A stretch of 64,000 bases of DNA from Flammeovirgaceae bacterium UBA5585 (GCA_002425185.1 DILT01000012.1:236900-300899); one strand, 5' to 3'; shown: positions 8,444 through 18,186, counted from the first letter of the stretch. A program made the numbers and translations. The notes: a model not told the origin generated them from the sequence alone.

Positions 8444-10410
8444 ACCGGTATGATAATCTGAACAGAGGTGCCCTGGCCGGGCGCACCCTGAATATCCGCT
8501 TTTCCTTTCAGGTAATCTACCCGTGAGCGAATGGACGTCCAGCCGGAGCCTGCGGCATGTTGCAATACAGCAACATCAACGCCCGATCCGTTGTCTTCCA
8601 CGGTTAGGGTAACCTCACCATTCTGCCGGGCCAATTGCACCAGTACCTCCGTTGCCCTGGCGTGTTTGGCAACGTTATTCAACAGTTCCTGTGTAATGCG
8701 GTAAAGAATAATTTCCTTGCCGGAATCAATCCGGTCATCCATGCCTACAGCCTGGAAGTTCACTTTAAAAATTCCCGACTCGGTAACCGATTGGCAATAG
8801 CTTTTCAGGGCTTCGGTCAGGCCAAACTTCACCAGCACTTCGGGCATCATGTTGTGCGCCACACGCCTGAGTTCCGCTATGGAGTTGTCGAGCATATCGA
8901 GCGAACGCTCAAAGAGCAATGCACTGTTGGCATCAAGTACCACATTTGATTTCATATTGGTTAAGGAAAATTTTACTCCTGATAACATGCCGCCAAGTCC
9001 ATCATGAAGGTCTTTGGCCAGCCTGCCCCGCTCCTCTTCCTGACCTTTGATAATGGCTTCACTGGCCAGCAGTTGTTTCTCGCTTTCCAATTTTGCAATC
9101 TGCACTGCCTGTACCTGGCTTTCCTTTTCAAATAGTCTCTTCTTCTGCTGATAGGTGCGCCTTGCCAGTAATGCAATAACGGCCAGCGCCAGCAATGAGC
9201 CAACCAATATGTAATTGAATAACCGGCTCTGCCGTATGGTGAGATCTTTTATTTCGGCCTGTTGCTGAAGCTCCACAATGCGTTGCTCTTTTCGCCTGGA
9301 TTCATATTTGGCTTCTACATTCTGGATGTTTCTGGCAACCGATTCATTTAATAATACGGTGCGGATTGAATCGCTCTTGATGGAATAATTTACATTCCCT
9401 TTGAAGTCCCTTTTAAGAAGTGATATCTCGGCCAGCACCGAATACGCTTGCCCGATATGACTCAAATAATTGTTATCCATGGCCAATTTCAGCGATTGAT
9501 TTATGTTGGATTCTGCCGCTGTGATTTGCCCTTCACTATACTGGCAGATGGCTAAACCACGCATGGCAATTACTTCAGAAACCAGGTCATTGAGTTTTCT
9601 TGCCAATACTAACGCATCCTGGTAGGATCGCTTAGCCTGCTGAAAATTACCCAGCTTGATGTAAGCATCGCCCAGGTTTGAAGCAGAAACCAGCATGGCA
9701 TATTGATGGTTCGTTTTTTTTGCTAACGCCTGCACCTCGGTAAGTATCTGAACAGATTTATTTACCTGCCCGGATTTATTAAGTGGCATCGCCAGGTTAA
9801 TTGAAGCCGAAATGACTCCAAATACATTGTTTATCTCGCGGCTAAGCCGTAACGACTTCTCTCCGTACTCTATAGATTTAGGATACTGGTTAAGATTAAA
9901 GTATATAATACAGAGGTTGTCAAAAATTGAACTCAATCTGCGCCTGTCACCCAGTTGCTCATACATGGGAACAACTTGCAAGTACGTTTCAAGAGCTTCC
10001 TCATGCCGTTCCAGTTCCATATAGGAAGCCCCAACATTACCAAGGCAGGCTGCCAGTCTTTCGGGATCGCCAAACTGTCGTGCAATTTCCACAGACTTCA
10101 GATTTAAAATGAGCGCAGTATCATAGCGGCCCATCAGGTTGTATACATACGTGGCATTGGTGTAATAGCTTATGATACCGCGCGTATAATTCAGTTGCTC
10201 ACTAAGGTTCAACGCCTGCTCATACAACAGCAATGCTGAGTCGGGATTGTTATTTTCGTATTGCTGCCCCAACTGAATGTAGAGCATCACCTGGTTTGTA
10301 TCGCGCTTCGAATTTCGAAGTGCCTGCCAAAGACTATCCCGGTCAAGATAGTCCTGCCCCATACCCGTTATAGCATTAAAAACAAAAGCGATGAAAATGG
10401 AGAAGCGCAT
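8440..10410 (-). CDS. TPR-containing sensor histidine kinase (HisKA_3 type)
   Basis: A 656-residue sensor. A signal peptide (ending TGMGQ) is followed by TPR helices over roughly residues 35-350, marked by repeats such as ALETYLQVVPMYEQLGD and AKRSYQDALVLARKLND. A coiled coil leads into a single transmembrane helix (about 398-416, LFNYILVGSLLALAVIALLA). The kinase core has HisKA_3 with the phospho-acceptor His469 in KDLHDGLGGMLSG and an HATPase domain (ITQELLNNVAKHA, VEDNGSGVD). TPR-sensor kinases of this layout are common in Bacteroidota, and the TPR part is predicted to be periplasmic. The ligand is unknown. The kinase partner is the coupled LuxR-type regulator. Confidence 0.92.
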   Translation of the reverse strand: MRFSIFIAFVFNAITGMGQDYLDRDSLWQALRNSKRDTNQVMLYIQLGQQYENNNPDSALLLYEQALNLSEQLNYTRGIISYYTNATYVYNLMGRYDTALILNLKSVEIARQFGDPERLAACLGNVGASYMELERHEEALETYLQVVPMYEQLGDRRRLSSIFDNLCIIYFNLNQYPKSIEYGEKSLRLSREINNVFGVISASINLAMPLNKSGQVNKSVQILTEVQALAKKTNHQYAMLVSASNLGDAYIKLGNFQQAKRSYQDALVLARKLNDLVSEVIAMRGLAICQYSEGQITAAESNINQSLKLAMDNNYLSHIGQAYSVLAEISLLKRDFKGNVNYSIKSDSIRTVLLNESVARNIQNVEAKYESRRKEQRIVELQQQAEIKDLTIRQSRLFNYILVGSLLALAVIALLARRTYQQKKRLFEKESQVQAVQIAKLESEKQLLASEAIIKGQEEERGRLAKDLHDGLGGMLSGVKFSLTNMKSNVVLDANSALLFERSLDMLDNSIAELRRVAHNMMPEVLVKFGLTEALKSYCQSVTESGIFKVNFQAVGMDDRIDSGKEIILYRITQELLNNVAKHARATEVLVQLARQNGEVTLTVEDNGSGVDVAVLQHAAGSGWTSIRSRVDYLKGKADIQGAPGQGTSVQIIIPV

Positions 10411-10562
10411 AAGCAGGATTCCTATACAAATCTAACCGATCTGCCCACATCGCAGTCCTGTTCTAAACTCTCTTTTTTAAAAATCCCCTTTTTCGGGGAG
10501 GGTTTGAATTTTCTAATCAGGCAATTTTATTCCATCAAACACAAGGCTCTAAATTCTCCTTT

Positions 10563-11672
10563 ATGAAAAATGTTATCGTACTCTTGCTCTTCATAATCTG
10601 GGCACAAAGTTCTGCCCAACCGTGCACGAAGGAAGACATTTTGAAACAACCTGGTTACTGGACTCCCGGTTTAAAGAGTTCAACCTACGGGGTTACCCCT
10701 GCCGATCTGGCAAAACAACAAACAATCGTTAATACTATTATTCAGTCTATACAAAAGAAGTATGCTTCCCCACGGGGAGTTGACATTGTATTTGGAGGTG
10801 CTCATTTTGAAAATTCCAGATTACCGCAAATTTCTAAACCCGGAAACTATTATTATGCTTACTTCTATATTATTGAACACCCTTGTGTGTATGCCAAAGA
10901 AGCCATGGAAAACCGTGGAGCCAGTGCCTATCTGTGGATTTGTGCAAATGATTTTTCCCTTGAATTTGGTCAAAGTTTTTTCGTACCATCAAAACCGAAT
11001 GAAGAGAATCCCAAGACAGATGCTTTCAGGCTAATTGATCAAAATCCTGTTTTAAAGGATGGCATGTGGTACTGGCGCGATGGCAAAGGCAGTACCGGTG
11101 ATTACCGCTGGGTAGTTGCTTCCGATGGAAAGCAGCCGTTTGTGATCATCAGTCGAAAGGAAATGGCCGAGCGGCTAAAAGTTTACTATCAGAAAAAGCT
11201 TAAACAGTCGGAAGATCAATTCAATGAAACACTAAAAACGAATGAGGAAACGTACCAGAACCTGAAGAAATTCAATGAGAAAGAGGCCAATGCTTTCCGG
11301 GATCAAAGTAAAGTCTATGCTGAAAAAATGCGGAGCATTGAGCAAAGCATGTATGGCAAATCGCTGGCGGTGGTAGAGAACATCCTCAAATCATCCGACC
11401 TCGCTTCGCTGCAGCAGCCGGCCATAATCGATCATATAAAAGGGTTTAATGAATTTGAAGGTTTTGTAACGGAAGATCACATGTATGCCACGTATGCCAT
11501 ACGACCCAACCCGGCATATTTCAATCCTCAGTTGCCCAAATCTTCGCCACAATTTTTTACCGTGCATTTCAGAATGCCTGAAACTGGTGATAACCTTTTA
11601 TCAGAAAAAGCGAAAGAAGATTTATTGAAAGCGATTGACTTTACATCACTTAAAAACATGCTCGGAAAATGA
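10563..11672 (+). CDS. Exported protein of unknown function
   Basis: A 369-residue protein not recognised as a member of a named family. It has a clear signal peptide (MKNVIVLLLFIIWAQSSA, cleavage near AQP) and no lipobox. Visible features are a Trp/Tyr-rich middle (NYYYAYFYIIEHP, DGMWYWRDG) and a charged, helix-forming stretch at about residues 195-260 (KKLKQSEDQFNETLKTNEET, then EKEANAFRDQ). The stop overlaps the ATG of the next gene by 4 bases (11669-11672), so it is made together with the DDGW-family protein 11669-13042 and may be its partner. It has no paralogue in this window, unlike its neighbours. Confidence 0.7.
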   Translation: MKNVIVLLLFIIWAQSSAQPCTKEDILKQPGYWTPGLKSSTYGVTPADLAKQQTIVNTIIQSIQKKYASPRGVDIVFGGAHFENSRLPQISKPGNYYYAYFYIIEHPCVYAKEAMENRGASAYLWICANDFSLEFGQSFFVPSKPNEENPKTDAFRLIDQNPVLKDGMWYWRDGKGSTGDYRWVVASDGKQPFVIISRKEMAERLKVYYQKKLKQSEDQFNETLKTNEETYQNLKKFNEKEANAFRDQSKVYAEKMRSIEQSMYGKSLAVVENILKSSDLASLQQPAIIDHIKGFNEFEGFVTEDHMYATYAIRPNPAYFNPQLPKSSPQFFTVHFRMPETGDNLLSEKAKEDLLKAIDFTSLKNMLGK

Positions 11673-13042
11673 AAACATTAGCAAAACCTGTTTTCCTCTT
11701 GCTGCTTATACTATCGGTATATTCCGCGCAATCACAACTCCGCGAAACCTTTGATATTATTTCCTACTCCCCGCCAAAAGGCTGGAAAAAGGAAAGCACC
11801 GATAATGTCGTTTCATTCGTCACAACCAATAACAAAACCGGTGAGTGGTGCCGGTTATCGGTTTATAAAAGTATCAACACCAACCGCACCCCGGCTGCAG
11901 ATTTTGATCATGAGTGGAATGAATTGGTTGCAAAAGTCTACCAGGGCACCACGAAGCCTGTACCCGAATCGTCTGTTGAAGATGGCTGGACGGCCCTATC
12001 GGGCGTAAGCGCTTTTACCTGGCAGGGAAAATCATCCACCGTTTTGTTGAACACTATTTCAGGGTACGGACTGGAGGTAGTGGTTACCGTAATCATGAAC
12101 TCGCGGGCTTACATGAACCACATCCAGGCATTTCTTTCTTCCATTGATTTGCAAAAACCGGTTCAGACATCCTCAGCAACCGTAATACCTCCTACCGTAA
12201 CGCCATCAAACCCAACGCTCGCTGCAAGCGGCACCCATGGTATTACCAAATCCACAACCTATTTCGATGATGGCTGGACGGCAAAAGTAATGGATGATTA
12301 TGTTTTAGTCACCAAGGAGAACACGAAGTTCTACATGCACTATGGTTTTCCCATTCCACCCAACGCAGCATCCAGTGAGTCAGGCACTACGCAAGCCAAT
12401 TGGGATAAGTTTATCACTCCGCGTTATACCGTAACCAATCTGTGGTTAAATCCTGATGTTGGTTCATGGGGCGGATCGTATAACTACTATGCTGAAGGAA
12501 CGGCTATTGAGCGAAGTACAGGCAAGCAGGTGTACATTGGTTTCCGAACCATCATTGACGGAGCCTATTTCTGTGTGGAAGCGGTGGCCCCTACCAAAGA
12601 AGAATACCTGAGGCACTTTCCTACCATTGCTTCACTGAAGGATATGCGTGGCAGTAATCGCTTTGCTATAACCAAACAGGATATACTGGGCGATTGGAGC
12701 AGCTCAGATGGCTCAGCTCTCCAATATTATAATGTATATACGGGGCAAAGTGCGGGCATGCAGTTCTCACAAGGAGCACAGGAATTCTTTTTCAGAAACA
12801 CAGACGACTACAATGCCAACATTTCAGGTGCCATGGGTACTATGGGCGGATCGCAGGTGGTATTCGATAATAAGTACAAAGGAAAATTTTCCGTAACCGA
12901 TTGGGAGATTAGTTGTACAGGCTATGGTGGCGTTACCCAGGTCTTTACGGCATACTTCGAAGCGGTGAGAGGCGGGCGCATTTTACACATTGCTAAAAAG
13001 GATGCCCCGGGAGTACACTATCCACTGGTAAAAGTAAAGTGA
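11669..13042 (+). CDS. Exported DDGW/lipocalin-like family protein (paralogue 1)
   Basis: A 457-residue protein with a signal peptide (ending YSAQS) and no recognised family name. It has three parts. Residues about 20-165 form an own N-terminal domain. A middle domain starts TYFDDGWTAKVMDDYVLVTK. A C-terminal lipocalin-like domain runs from RFAITKQDILGDWSS through YYNVYTGQSAGM and YKGKFSVTDWEIS to YFEAVRGGRILHI. The middle and C-terminal parts are shared with 16150-18042 and 27922-29319; the N-terminal part differs. It is coupled by a 4-base overlap to the gene before it and followed closely by a lipoprotein gene. A beta-barrel binding fold is inferred from the G-W spacing and alternating pattern. 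Confidence 0.72.
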   Translation: MKTLAKPVFLLLLILSVYSAQSQLRETFDIISYSPPKGWKKESTDNVVSFVTTNNKTGEWCRLSVYKSINTNRTPAADFDHEWNELVAKVYQGTTKPVPESSVEDGWTALSGVSAFTWQGKSSTVLLNTISGYGLEVVVTVIMNSRAYMNHIQAFLSSIDLQKPVQTSSATVIPPTVTPSNPTLAASGTHGITKSTTYFDDGWTAKVMDDYVLVTKENTKFYMHYGFPIPPNAASSESGTTQANWDKFITPRYTVTNLWLNPDVGSWGGSYNYYAEGTAIERSTGKQVYIGFRTIIDGAYFCVEAVAPTKEEYLRHFPTIASLKDMRGSNRFAITKQDILGDWSSSDGSALQYYNVYTGQSAGMQFSQGAQEFFFRNTDDYNANISGAMGTMGGSQVVFDNKYKGKFSVTDWEISCTGYGGVTQVFTAYFEAVRGGRILHIAKKDAPGVHYPLVKVK

Positions 13043-13073
13043 CAAAAACTCAAACAGGATTAACCCAACGACT

Positions 13074-13646
13074 ATGAAAAACATGATAAAAAAAATGGTA
13101 GCCATCACCCTTTCGGGAATTCTTCTTGCAGGTTGTGGCGGCTCATCAAAAAAGGAATCGGAAACCATAAAATTAGGAGACATGGAAATCAAGGCGAATG
13201 AAATTACCACAACAGACGGCACAAAAGGCTTTAAAGGCGACATCGACAACACCAACCTTCAAACGATCTATGAAGGATTGACGGTTGAAAAAATTCATCT
13301 TATAGATGGCAACGATAAAAAAATAAAAGGAGAAGAAGTACCATTCAACTCCAAATTCTCCATTGTACTGGAGGGCGTCAAAAACTATTCACTGAAAGAC
13401 GGAAAAGCTTTTCCCAAGCTGGGGATGATTTTGATGGGCGAAACCGGGGTTGTAGTAGGTGAAGATGATTTGCTGGCATCGTATGCAGATGGTATGTCGG
13501 TAGAAGACGCATCGGTACTGCGTGCTACGTTTACTGTAGGAGCACCAATGGAAGCTGGCAAAACATATACTTGCCAGGTTAGTGTTGCCGACAAGAACAA
13601 TAGCGGGCCTTTTATTATGACTACGTGGATGTTTACGGTGAAGTGA
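13074..13646 (+). CDS. Small lipoprotein of an unnamed family (paralogue 1)
   Basis: A 190-residue lipoprotein with a textbook lipobox (ILLAGC, Cys about residue 22). The body is one beta-rich domain marked by TNLQTIYEGLTVEKIHLIDG, NSKFSIVLEGVKNYSLKDGK, EDDLLASYADGMSVEDASVL and RATFTVGAPMEAGKTYTCQV. Near-identical motifs occur in 22454-23332, and a more diverged version in 15612-16100, so this is a family multiplied inside this locus. It lies 31 bp after the DDGW gene and 24 bp before the LamG cargo gene, which suggests one transcript. Probable outer-membrane or surface attachment; function unknown. Confidence 0.78.
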   Translation: MKNMIKKMVAITLSGILLAGCGGSSKKESETIKLGDMEIKANEITTTDGTKGFKGDIDNTNLQTIYEGLTVEKIHLIDGNDKKIKGEEVPFNSKFSIVLEGVKNYSLKDGKAFPKLGMILMGETGVVVGEDDLLASYADGMSVEDASVLRATFTVGAPMEAGKTYTCQVSVADKNNSGPFIMTTWMFTVK

Positions 13647-13670
13647 ACAACTATCATTTTACGTTAAACG

Positions 13671-15248
13671 ATGAGAAATCTTTTGCAAAATCCTAAACGG
13701 CTGTTACGTAAAGCTACACGAGTTGTTTTACCGCTTGCTCCGGTTATGTATTCCTTTCTGGCTTCTGCCCAGGGCATTCTCTTGAATGGTGCAACAGACT
13801 TTGTTCAGGTTACAGATCATCCGGCCCTTCGTCCTTCCAGCCTGACGCTCGAAGCACAAATCAACTTCTCTTCCCTGGCAGGCATTTACCAGGCAATTCT
13901 GGGTAAGGGTTATAATACGGCCGGATCCTTGCGTAATTCGTACGCTTTATGGTACCAGGATGGATCGCTGCGCGCAGGAATTGATCCATCAAATCTGGCC
14001 TACAGAATCCTTGCACCGTGGTCTCCCCTTACCAATCAATGGTACCATGTGGCCTATACCTATGATCATATTTCAACTGTCCAGAATCTTTATATTGACG
14101 GTGTATTGGTTGCAAGTGGCAATGCGCCACTCCCCATTTACGATAGTGACATTTTCGCCATTGGAGTCGATCGCGATTTTGGAGTCTTTCAGGGTTTCTT
14201 CAACGGACGAATCAACGAAGTAAGACTTTGGGATTTTTCCAGAACTCAAGCCAACATTGCAGCAACCATGAATACCTCCCTTATCGGAAATGAGCCAGGC
14301 TTAGTAGCGTATTATAGATTGAATGAAGCAGGTCAGGGTGAGGACATAACCGTTGCAAACAGCGCCACCGCTACAGGAGCCGGTGTAAACGGAATAACCG
14401 TTGGAACTACCTGTTCACCCATTTTCACCATCCTGGCTCCCTCGATTACTTCCTTTTCACCTGCCAGCGGGCCCATTGGAACTACCGTAACCATTACGGG
14501 CACCAATTTCAGCAACATCCCGGCTAACAACCTCGTCAAATTCAATGGCCTGACGGCTGTTGTATCCGCCAGTACCATAACCAGCATCATTACCCAGGTG
14601 CCTGCAGGCACCACCACCGGATTTATTGAAGTAACCGTAGGGTGCCATACGACTGTAAGCGGATCGAGCTTCACCATTACCACCGTTCCTCCGGTAATAA
14701 CGGCCGTTCCGTTGTCAATACTAATAGGAGGTATTGTAACCGTAGATCTTATACCGCTTATAACTACATCCAGCCCACTTGATATGGGGTCGCTTCAGAT
14801 TGTCACCCCTCCCGTTAGTGGTGCACCGGCTGTCATTGATGCCAACGGTATTCTTACGATTAATTATACAGGTTTTGGATTTACAGGAACCGATGTATTT
14901 ACCCTACGAGCCTGTGATGCATTGGGAAGATGTACCGATCAGCAATTTGAAGTTGAAGTGGTTGGCGAGATTATCGTATATAATGCAATATCACCAAACA
15001 ACGATGATAAAAACGACTTCTTCTACCTTCAATACATTGAGCTTTTTCCCGAAACACAACAAAATACCGTACAAATTTTCAACCGCTGGGGCGATGTGGT
15101 TTGGGAAACAGAAAATTACAACAATACCACACGAGTGTTCAGTGGGACTACTAAAAACGGAAATGAACTGCCCACCGGAACGTATTTCTTTAAGATAGCT
15201 TTCCAGGGAGGCACTACACGAACCGGATTTCTTTCATTGAAACGATAA
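13671..15248 (+). CDS. Type B T9SS cargo with LamG-like and IPT/TIG domains
   Basis: A 525-residue secreted protein. After a signal peptide (ending FLASAQ) comes a LamG/concanavalin-like domain (about residues 35-215; LRPSSLTLEAQINFSSL, NQWYHVAYTYDHI, GRINEVRLWDFSRTQANI). An IPT/TIG domain follows (about 258-338; ITSFSPASGPIGTTVTITGT). Then a short cadherin-like segment (GTDVFTLRACDALGRC) and a gliding-motility-associated type B sorting domain (NAISPNNDDKNDFFY, IFNRWGDVVWE, LPTGTYFFKIAF, GFLSLKR). LamG domains usually bind sugars or surface ligands, so a surface adhesin is likely. It lies directly after the lipoprotein gene. A decayed relic with a very similar last few codons lies downstream (15533 stop). 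Confidence 0.88.
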   Translation: MRNLLQNPKRLLRKATRVVLPLAPVMYSFLASAQGILLNGATDFVQVTDHPALRPSSLTLEAQINFSSLAGIYQAILGKGYNTAGSLRNSYALWYQDGSLRAGIDPSNLAYRILAPWSPLTNQWYHVAYTYDHISTVQNLYIDGVLVASGNAPLPIYDSDIFAIGVDRDFGVFQGFFNGRINEVRLWDFSRTQANIAATMNTSLIGNEPGLVAYYRLNEAGQGEDITVANSATATGAGVNGITVGTTCSPIFTILAPSITSFSPASGPIGTTVTITGTNFSNIPANNLVKFNGLTAVVSASTITSIITQVPAGTTTGFIEVTVGCHTTVSGSSFTITTVPPVITAVPLSILIGGIVTVDLIPLITTSSPLDMGSLQIVTPPVSGAPAVIDANGILTINYTGFGFTGTDVFTLRACDALGRCTDQQFEVEVVGEIIVYNAISPNNDDKNDFFYLQYIELFPETQQNTVQIFNRWGDVVWETENYNNTTRVFSGTTKNGNELPTGTYFFKIAFQGGTTRTGFLSLKR

Positions 15249-15419
15249 CCCATATAAAGTCAGGCAATGAAAAAGAAAATCAGTTCCATATCGGCCTCAT
15301 CCTTACTCAACTTCGTTACGTTTTTTATCAGATTAACTGGAGTAATGTTGATCATTTTAACCTTGCCCCGCGTTCGCCTCAAAATTCATTGATTGATGAT
15401 ACATGCCTTGCCTTCTGGC

Positions 15420-15535
15420 TGATAGAGAGGCTCTGTCAACGTACTAGTAAGCCTGATGGTCCGCAAGTCAGATAGTTTTTTAACACATTACCAGGCAACA
15501 ATTCTGCCCTGGCTTTTCTTTCACTGAAGCGATAG
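15420..15535 (+). pseudogene. Relic of a type B cargo gene's 3' end
   Basis: The non-coding stretch 15249-15611 contains an in-frame tail ending AFLSLKR and TAG at 15533-15535. It matches the GFLSLKR and TAA end of the gene just upstream in both protein and DNA (TTTCTTTCACTGAAGCGATAG against TTTCATTGAAACGATAA). Upstream of about 15420 the frame is closed by TGA and TAG. The best reading is a decayed duplicate of the sorting-domain end. The same stretch also holds a 41-codon reading frame at 15267-15392 starting MKKKISSISA with a hydrophobic core, which may be the remains of a signal peptide. Nothing else is seen in these 360 bases. Confidence 0.4.
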
Positions 15536-15611
15536 CCTTACTTTTTTATTCTGCGTCCTTCAATTTATTAAAAATTACTTTCTACATTCGGTAACCTAAA
15601 ATTCAAACCCA

Positions 15612-16100
15612 ATGAAAAACACTCTTGCAATCCTTAGCGTGATTACACTTGTAGTCACCAGTTGTAATTTTTCGGCCGGCACCAAAGCCGATCTTGTTTC
15701 CGGGCTTTCTTCCTCCTGGAATGGCTTAAGCGCTGAAACCATTTATTTTGTCGACCAGGAAGATCAATCCATCACCAATAAACAGGTTTCGTGGAATACC
15801 GAATGTTCCTTTGTATTTGAAGGCATCAGCAACTACACCTTAAAAGATGGAAATGCTTTTCCGGGTATCACCTTAACGGTTACCGATCCGTCAGGAGCAG
15901 AAGTTGTTGCTTTTGGTGATATGCTGGCCAGCTATGCAGAAGGTGTATCACCAACAGATGCAGGCGTATTACGTGCTACCCTTACTGTTGGTGATCCGAT
16001 GAAAGTTGGCGAAACCTACACGGTAACGGCACGGGTGTTCGATAAGCAAAATGCTGAAGCAGAAATTGTGAGTAAAGTTTCTGTTAAAGTGGTTGAGTAG
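15612..16100 (+). CDS. Small lipoprotein of the same unnamed family (paralogue 2, diverged)
   Basis: A 162-residue lipoprotein with lipobox VVTSC (Cys about residue 18). The domain aligns with the two paralogues: LSAETIYFVDQEDQSI, CSFVFEGISNYTLKDGNAFP, MLASYAEGVSPTDAGVLRAT, LTVGDPMKVGETYTV. It lacks the TNLQTIYEG lead and the two-residue Asn-Asn near the end, and is the shortest copy. It stands between the relic of a cargo gene and a hairpin shared with the convergent gene 16150-18042, so it may be all that remains functional of a broken cassette. Function unknown. Confidence 0.72.
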   Translation: MKNTLAILSVITLVVTSCNFSAGTKADLVSGLSSSWNGLSAETIYFVDQEDQSITNKQVSWNTECSFVFEGISNYTLKDGNAFPGITLTVTDPSGAEVVAFGDMLASYAEGVSPTDAGVLRATLTVGDPMKVGETYTVTARVFDKQNAEAEIVSKVSVKVVE

Positions 16101-16115
16101 CTTTTGTCCTTATTC

Positions 16116-16139
16116 CTGGTCTGTGTCTTCACAGACCAG
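16116..16139. terminator. Perfect hairpin between convergent genes
   Basis: CTGGTCTGTG (16116-16125), loop TCTT, CACAGACCAG (16130-16139). It lies between the ends of two convergent genes and probably stops both transcripts, although neither side has a real T-tract. Confidence 0.6.
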
Positions 16140-16149
16140 CGAATAATTC

Positions 16150-18042
16150 TTACTCTTTAACCAAACTAAACCGGCTGCCACTATACTGCATATCCTGCAG
16201 GTTGAGTATTCGCCCGCCCCGTACGGCTTCAAACCATGCGTTGAACTTACTGGTTTTTCCTTCCCAACGGTTTGGTAAAACAATTTCCCAGTTGGACACC
16301 GTGGCTTTTCCTTTGTACTCCTGCGAATAGGTTGACATAGACCCTACCATGCCTGAAGCACCCTGGTGCTTGCTTACATAATCACCGTTAGCGAAAAATT
16401 CAAATTTATCACTCATGGCAACAGCCCCCATACCGGCATACGCACCGGTGTAAGCATTGTAATAATTTGCAGCAGCACTTCCTCCTCCGCTCCATTTGCC
16501 AACAATGTCGTTTAACGCAACGGCAAACCTGTTGTAACGGCTCATGCCCGGTAATTCAGAATCAAATTGTTTCTCGGCATTTGGAAAGGTTTTTCGCAGG
16601 GTGGCCTCATCAGCCATCACCGCTACCACCGGAAACATGTTGCCATTAGAAGAAGAGACGTACATGGCCAGGAAGCAATTCTTACCAGTTTTTGGATCAA
16701 TGGCTGTGCCTTCTATGTAGGGTGCCTGAAATGACGAAATGACTTCACCATGATCGCGGTATTGTTTGGACAGAACACGAAACTCTTTGGTTAAATAGTT
16801 ATCCCAGTAAAAGTCCCGTCCGGCATTGCGCGAAACATCATTGTATGCAATGGGATAATACAAGTGAACCCTGTTCATGCCTTTCGTTACAACCACTTTG
16901 TCATTTTCGATAGTGGAAACCCAGCCATCATCCCAGGTAGTAACCGAAAAGGTAAAGCCGCTGGCCCGAACAGGTTGAACAGTTGACTGGTTGTTTGGCA
17001 TTGAATTTTGGGCAACCGTAGTTATAGGTTTGCCATCGCCATCCGGTAATTCAATAAGGTATGATGCATCGGGTGGAATTTCGTAGAAATAGGTTTTAGG
17101 GAATTCCGTGTTCATCCCAAATTGTCCATCACGATGCGTGGTTTGTCCATTAACCGGAGACATCAGCAGATTAAGCTTTTCTCCATAATGGTAGAATCTA
17201 AAGGTATACGTTGTTTTCTCCGGGGCAGGGTTTTCTGATTTTATCAATTCACCCCATTTGTCAGCACCATCTCGCTTGCTCCAGGTTTGTATAACAGCAA
17301 TGGCCGGAGTAATGGTAATCGTATTACCCGATACGGTATAGGTTCCGCTTTCTTTACGCAACACCATTTGCGGAGTATACACATCAAATGTTTTACGGTA
17401 AAAAATATAGGAACCATCAGGATTCAACGAATACTGACATTTCACATATCCATAGGCAGTACTTCCGCTTGTAGTACTGCTCTTATACCACGTTGCCTGG
17501 ATTTTAGGATCAGCCACTGTTGTTAGCGAAGTATTATTTTGCTGAACAGGGGGTAAAGTGGATTTTGTACCGGGCTGTTGTTGGTTTACAGGCTGATTAG
17601 TAACCACGATTGAAGAATTTTCCAAAGCAGGCACACCCTCCAGCTTACCAAAATACAGTTCCGGATTTTTTACATTAGCCGACCAGTACATGAAATAGTA
17701 TTGTCCCTGCTTAATCAACCAGGCATACTCGGGCCGTTCATCCAGTTGCCTGATTTCCCATCCCTTGGTGTTCAAAGCGGCTTTAATACTTTCTGTGTGA
17801 TTGGTGCCAGGAGGAAGTCTGAACACTTCCGCATCGCTCACCGTCACATTAAACTTTTTCGTCTCGCCCTCCAGAAAAGTCATGATCATGGCCACATTGA
17901 ACAACCGCTTATCCTGCCGGGTACCGGCCGGAAGGTCAATACCGGTATAGGCTGAGCTTGAAACAGGCACCAGGTTTTTTTGTGCCCAAGCCGAAACTGA
18001 CAGCATCAGGCAAAACAACATGTAGAATTTTCGGGACGGCAT
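16150..18042 (-). CDS. Exported DDGW/lipocalin-like family protein (paralogue 2, longest)
   Basis: A 630-residue protein with a signal peptide (ending SVSAWAQ). The N-terminal domain (about residues 25-150; YTGIDLPAGTRQDKRLFNVA, then IKAALNTKGWEIRQL) is shared with 27922-29319 but not with 11669-13042. An extra lipocalin-like segment follows at about 175-330 (IQATWYKSSTTSGSTAYGYV, GTYTVSGNTITITPA). Then come the DDGW domain (TWDDGWVSTIENDKVVVTKG) and the C-terminal lipocalin-like domain (NRFAVALNDIVGKWS, YYNAYTGAYAGM, WFEAVRGGRILNL). It is the only surface-protein gene on the minus strand in this block. It is divergent from the hybrid sensor gene 18187-22158, so the two may share a control region (18043-18186). 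Function unknown. Confidence 0.72.
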   Translation of the reverse strand: MPSRKFYMLFCLMLSVSAWAQKNLVPVSSSAYTGIDLPAGTRQDKRLFNVAMIMTFLEGETKKFNVTVSDAEVFRLPPGTNHTESIKAALNTKGWEIRQLDERPEYAWLIKQGQYYFMYWSANVKNPELYFGKLEGVPALENSSIVVTNQPVNQQQPGTKSTLPPVQQNNTSLTTVADPKIQATWYKSSTTSGSTAYGYVKCQYSLNPDGSYIFYRKTFDVYTPQMVLRKESGTYTVSGNTITITPAIAVIQTWSKRDGADKWGELIKSENPAPEKTTYTFRFYHYGEKLNLLMSPVNGQTTHRDGQFGMNTEFPKTYFYEIPPDASYLIELPDGDGKPITTVAQNSMPNNQSTVQPVRASGFTFSVTTWDDGWVSTIENDKVVVTKGMNRVHLYYPIAYNDVSRNAGRDFYWDNYLTKEFRVLSKQYRDHGEVISSFQAPYIEGTAIDPKTGKNCFLAMYVSSSNGNMFPVVAVMADEATLRKTFPNAEKQFDSELPGMSRYNRFAVALNDIVGKWSGGGSAAANYYNAYTGAYAGMGAVAMSDKFEFFANGDYVSKHQGASGMVGSMSTYSQEYKGKATVSNWEIVLPNRWEGKTSKFNAWFEAVRGGRILNLQDMQYSGSRFSLVKE

Positions 18043-18186
18043 TACGATTTCATTTTATGAACTGCCCTCAAATTTCATATCCGGAAAGGAATTCTGCCTA
18101 ACGCATTTGAGGCATTGGTTAACGGCTATGTTGCTTTGCAAAAAAGGCTGGTTTCTGAGTACATTGGTGGCATTAACAGGGTTCGC

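Noticed and set aside
10484..10499. Small hairpin TCCCC...GGGGA in the gap before 10563
   Set aside because: Only a 5-bp stem next to A and T runs; too weak to call a terminator or a riboswitch.
15381..15400. TTGATTGATGATA word shared with 7605-7620
   Set aside because: A 13-base similarity in two gaps; likely chance in A/T-rich DNA and not enough to call a repeat.
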